From the NCBI RefSeq assembly GCF_900142125.1, contig NZ_FQZT01000001.1:124001-188000 (forward strand): a DNA stretch of 64,000 nucleotides, read 5' to 3'. Positions 61,552 through 64,000 of this stretch are shown one piece after another. This stretch comes from Malonomonas rubra DSM 5091. GTDB taxonomy: Bacteria > Desulfobacterota > Desulfuromonadia > Desulfuromonadales > Geopsychrobacteraceae. The position numbers were made by a program, and so were the translations under genes. Positions within the stretch are counted from its first letter, which is position 1. Each line of letters begins with the position of its first letter. The notes below the pieces were generated by a model. The model was not told the origin of the DNA. It ran no database searches and saw nothing but the letters and a program-made list of their open reading frames with translations.

Positions 61552-62909
61552 TGCGCACTCTCCAGAACAGGAACCCCATCAGCAATCTGAGCATTGGCGT
61601 GCATTTCGCGTGCATGCGTTTCATCGAAAAGAACAACAAATGGAGCCGCGACTTCATTGAATTCCTGCATCCGTGATTTGGCAACAGATTTCGATGAAGG
61701 CACCTTTATTTTTGTCGGGTTGACCGGTTTACCGTTAAGCCGCATACGGAAACAAAGGTGTGGACCAGTCGCCAGACCGGTGCTGCCGACATAACCGATG
61801 ACCTGCCCCTGGCTGAGTTTTTTTCCGCGCTTCATACCACGGGCAAATCCCTTCATATGCAAGTAGAGAGTCGAATAGCCATTACTGTGACGGATTTCGA
61901 TGAAGTTTCCGTTCCCCCTGGTGTAGCCGATCCGTTTAATGGTGCCATCGCCGACTGTTTTAATCGGGGTCCCGGGAGGAGCTGCGTAATCGATCGCAGG
62001 ATGAGCTTTCCAGGTTTTGGTAATTGGGTGGAAACGCTTCATGGTGAAACCGGATGATATCCGGGTAAAGGAAAGTGGTGCTTTCAAGAATGCTTTGCGG
62101 ACATTGCGCCCTTCTTCATCATAATAACCGGCGCGGCCATCGGCATCTTCAAAACGGAAAGCACGGTAAACCTTTTTTTGATTTACGAACTCCGCAGCCA
62201 GAACGCGCCCGTAACCGGCGAGCTGACCTTCGCGGTAACGCTTTTCCACCATCGCCTGAAAAGTATCACCGACCCGCAAATCGAGGATGAAGTCGATATC
62301 CCAGGCAAAAATATCCGCCAGCGCGATGGCCAGTACCGAATCTTCACCAATCTCGTTAACCGCGTCGAACAAACTGGTTTTGATCACCCCCTGGACCAGC
62401 TCGCGTTCGACATCGTAGACGATCGGCACCCGCTTCATCAGGGTTTCATCTTCTTTTTTCCTGATGATCAACTGCTCGTTATCATCAATTTCGTAAACGA
62501 AGCTATCGAAATCTCCATCACTGATACAGATTTTATACGGCTGCCCGGCACAGATTTTCGTGAACGGGAAGACTTTTCGACTGCGTTGATTCAGCTCGTG
62601 AATTTCTTGAGGAGAAAAATAGTCTCCCAAAAGTGCCGTAATCGTTTCTCCCGACTGGACTTCCCGTTTCAGTTCTTTTAATTCAGGCTGTGGTGGTATG
62701 GATTTCGCAACAAGCGGCGGAGCAGCCATTTCAACCGGTGCAGGGCTTGCTTCCAACTCGGGGCTGGAGACATCGTGAAACAATGCAAAGCCGGCTACGG
62801 CCAGCAGCATAATTCCGGCAATCAGAGAATATCGTTTTATCGGTTTTCTACGGCGATTGGCAAAAATATTCGACCGCCGGGGAGGTTGATAATCTTTTCT
62901 CAGACTCAT
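61548..62909 (-). CDS. M23-family (LytM) peptidoglycan endopeptidase, MepM-like
   Basis: A 453-residue envelope protein. It has an N-terminal membrane anchor (27-45), an OapA/LysM-like region (about 85-150; VQSGETITALLGDYFSPQEI), a middle domain (150-290) and the LytM peptidase domain (about 300-400; HPAIDYAAPPGTPI, NGYSTLYLHMKGFA, GSTGLATGPHLCFRM). The final HxH motif reads HLC, so the third zinc ligand is Cys in place of His. The C-terminal tail is about 50 residues. It is first in the six-gene operon, with its own promoter at 62983-63012. It probably cleaves peptide cross-links in peptidoglycan. Confidence 0.87.
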   Translation of the reverse strand: MSLRKDYQPPRRSNIFANRRRKPIKRYSLIAGIMLLAVAGFALFHDVSSPELEASPAPVEMAAPPLVAKSIPPQPELKELKREVQSGETITALLGDYFSPQEIHELNQRSRKVFPFTKICAGQPYKICISDGDFDSFVYEIDDNEQLIIRKKEDETLMKRVPIVYDVERELVQGVIKTSLFDAVNEIGEDSVLAIALADIFAWDIDFILDLRVGDTFQAMVEKRYREGQLAGYGRVLAAEFVNQKKVYRAFRFEDADGRAGYYDEEGRNVRKAFLKAPLSFTRISSGFTMKRFHPITKTWKAHPAIDYAAPPGTPIKTVGDGTIKRIGYTRGNGNFIEIRHSNGYSTLYLHMKGFARGMKRGKKLSQGQVIGYVGSTGLATGPHLCFRMRLNGKPVNPTKIKVPSSKSVAKSRMQEFNEVAAPFVVLFDETHAREMHANAQIADGVPVLESAQ

Positions 62910-62982
62910 TTCAAAACCACGAAAGCGGCAATCCTTGCCCGCCTTTGAAAAAAAGCGTCAAACAAACAGTGCGAATTAAGAG

Positions 62983-63012
62983 ACTATAACATTTCAAAAA
63001 GGCCAGTGTCCA
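62983..63012 (-). promoter_or_regulatory. Sigma-70-type promoter of the M23-AOR-aldolase operon
   Basis: On the minus strand, TGGACA (63007-63012; 5 of 6), 18 nt, TATAGT (62983-62988; 5 of 6), about 75 nt before the M23 ATG. Confidence 0.55.
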
Positions 63013-63044
63013 GAAAACTGACAGTCTCCAACCCCCTAAAATGA

Positions 63045-63074
63045 TTGCCAAGCAGATCAGCTTCCGTCTAACAT
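63045..63074 (+). promoter_or_regulatory. Possible promoter of the PepT-like gene
   Basis: TTGCCA (63045-63050; 5 of 6), 18 nt, TAACAT (63069-63074; 4 of 6), 37 nt before the ATG. Confidence 0.4.
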
Positions 63075-63110
63075 AAGATGCTCTTGAATCTATCGACGAA
63101 GGGATTTGCA

Positions 63111-64000
63111 ATGATAAACCGGCAAAGAATTATTGACGAGTTTTTTCAACAGGCTGCCATCGACAGCCCGTCCTATAAAGAAGGTAAGATTGCCAGCTAT
63201 CTGGCGGAACGTTTCCGCAAGCTTGGCGCAACGGTAGAGTTCGACGATGTCGGCGATAAAATTGGCAGTGAAAGCGGGAACTTACTCGCCCGCATCGCAG
63301 GAACCAAGGAGGGAGACCCGCTACTGCTCTCCGTCCACATGGACACAGTAACTCCCGCAGACAATGTTGAGCCGGTGCTTAACAACGGCATCATCACCAG
63401 CGCCGGGGAGACCATCCTTGGCGCTGACGACAAGGCCGGTATCGTCGAGGCGATTGAAGCGATCGAAGTGCTGCGGGAAAACAACATTCCTCATGTCCCG
63501 CTGGAAATCGTCGTCACCGTCTGCGAAGAGCAAGGGTTGCTCGGAGCGAAGCAGCTCGACTTTTCGCAACTTAAAGCAAAACAAGGGGTTGCTCTTGACA
63601 CCACTGGTGTCGATATCGTCATCAATCGCGCGCCCTCCTGCAACCGGCTGAAAGTTGATATTTTCGGCCATGAGGCCCACGCTGGCGTCTGCCCCGAGCA
63701 GGGAGTTTCGGCGATCGAAATTGCCGCCAAGGCAATCGCCAGGATGCAGCTCGGCCGTATTGACCATGAAACCACGGCCAATATCGGCACGATTGAGGGC
63801 GGGCTGGCCTCTAACATCGTCGCCCGACAAGTCACCTTGCGTGGCGAAATCCGCAGCCACAGCGCTGAGAAATTGCGCAAACAGACTGAGCAGATCGTCA
63901 ACGCGCTGGAAAAAGAAGTCGACAGCGCAACCATCGTTGTCAACGGTGAGACCAAAGCAGCGTCAATGGCCTTGGAACTGCGTGAAGACTTCCCGCTGAT
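63111..64000 (+). CDS. M20-family peptidase, PepT-like (partial)
   Basis: The first 296 codons are present and the gene runs off the right edge. It starts MINRQRIIDEFFQQAAIDS at 63111 behind GAAGGG. Metal and catalytic motifs of M20: LSVHMDTVTP (His and Asp), GADDKAGIVEAIEA (bridging Asp), VTVCEEQGLLGAKQ (catalytic and metal Glu pair) and a following Asp (ALDTTG). The GHEAHAGVCPEQGVSAI segment begins the dimerisation domain. It resembles the PepT-like tripeptidase group and probably cleaves small peptides in the cytoplasm. Confidence 0.88.
   Translation, partial: MINRQRIIDEFFQQAAIDSPSYKEGKIASYLAERFRKLGATVEFDDVGDKIGSESGNLLARIAGTKEGDPLLLSVHMDTVTPADNVEPVLNNGIITSAGETILGADDKAGIVEAIEAIEVLRENNIPHVPLEIVVTVCEEQGLLGAKQLDFSQLKAKQGVALDTTGVDIVINRAPSCNRLKVDIFGHEAHAGVCPEQGVSAIEIAAKAIARMQLGRIDHETTANIGTIEGGLASNIVARQVTLRGEIRSHSAEKLRKQTEQIVNALEKEVDSATIVVNGETKAASMALELREDFPL

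Overview
The window looks like a chromosomal segment of an anaerobic, Gram-negative bacterium of the Desulfuromonadia type (Desulfuromonas, Pelobacter or Geobacter relatives). The grounds are the MetV/MetF pair, an oxygen-independent thiamine route (ThiH rather than ThiO), a tungsten-type aldehyde:ferredoxin oxidoreductase, PATAN (DUF4388) response regulators, TonB and OmpA envelope proteins, and a yggT-divIVA-yggU block. The taxonomy is inferred from gene content. No rRNA, insertion sequence, phage gene or CRISPR array was seen. Genes are dense: no stretch over 300 bases lacks a feature, and the longest protein-free stretch (32424-33026) is a tRNA cluster.

Layout. 1-6750 (minus): a type II secretion / type IV pilus assembly operon, gspF-gspE-pilM-pilN-pilO-pilP-like-gspD, with the secretin cut by the left edge. 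6911-7912: pta, divergent from a TonB-like gene. 9084-15878 (minus): a seven-gene one-carbon operon, folD-metV-metF-gcvT-gcvH-gcvPA-gcvPB. 16096-17551 (minus): fmdB-type zinc ribbon, then yggT-divIVA-yggU. 17760-20576: DAHP synthase, a PleD-like diguanylate cyclase and two small conserved genes. 20725-24456 (plus): a TPP riboswitch with terminator, then thiF-thiS-thiG-thiH-thiE, followed by an SLC13-type permease. 26362-32423 (minus): tig-clpP-clpX-lon-hup, the same order as in E. coli. 32516-32901 (minus): tRNA-Arg, tRNA-His, tRNA-Leu.

33757-40970 is a chemosensory cluster: an MCP facing a three-gene minus-strand operon that encodes a REC-PATAN protein, an Hpt/CheW fusion joined by an acidic linker with seven DPF motifs, and a hybrid CheA. 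It has no CheR, CheB or separate CheY. 41129-49049 holds TonB, an AT-rich TonB-dependent receptor, a large LVIVD beta-propeller protein and a CHASE8-like hybrid histidine kinase. This is the best candidate for an undescribed functional unit. 49238-52245: a conserved protein of unknown function, then an OmpA protein with three thrombospondin type 3 repeats encoded by a 90-bp tandem repeat.

52300-55428: two divergent radical SAM genes. 55614-56126: an orphan membrane protein behind a sigma-54-like promoter. 56186-62909 (minus): a six-gene operon of M23 peptidase, AOR, a double-domain class II aldolase, a TPR protein, AcpH and a CAAX-type protease. 63111 to the right edge: a PepT-like M20 peptidase, cut by the edge.

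Together the genes cover envelope transport and secretion, one-carbon/glycine/acetyl metabolism, thiamine supply, protein quality control and several sensory systems. All functional calls rest on motifs and length recognised by eye; no database search was run.
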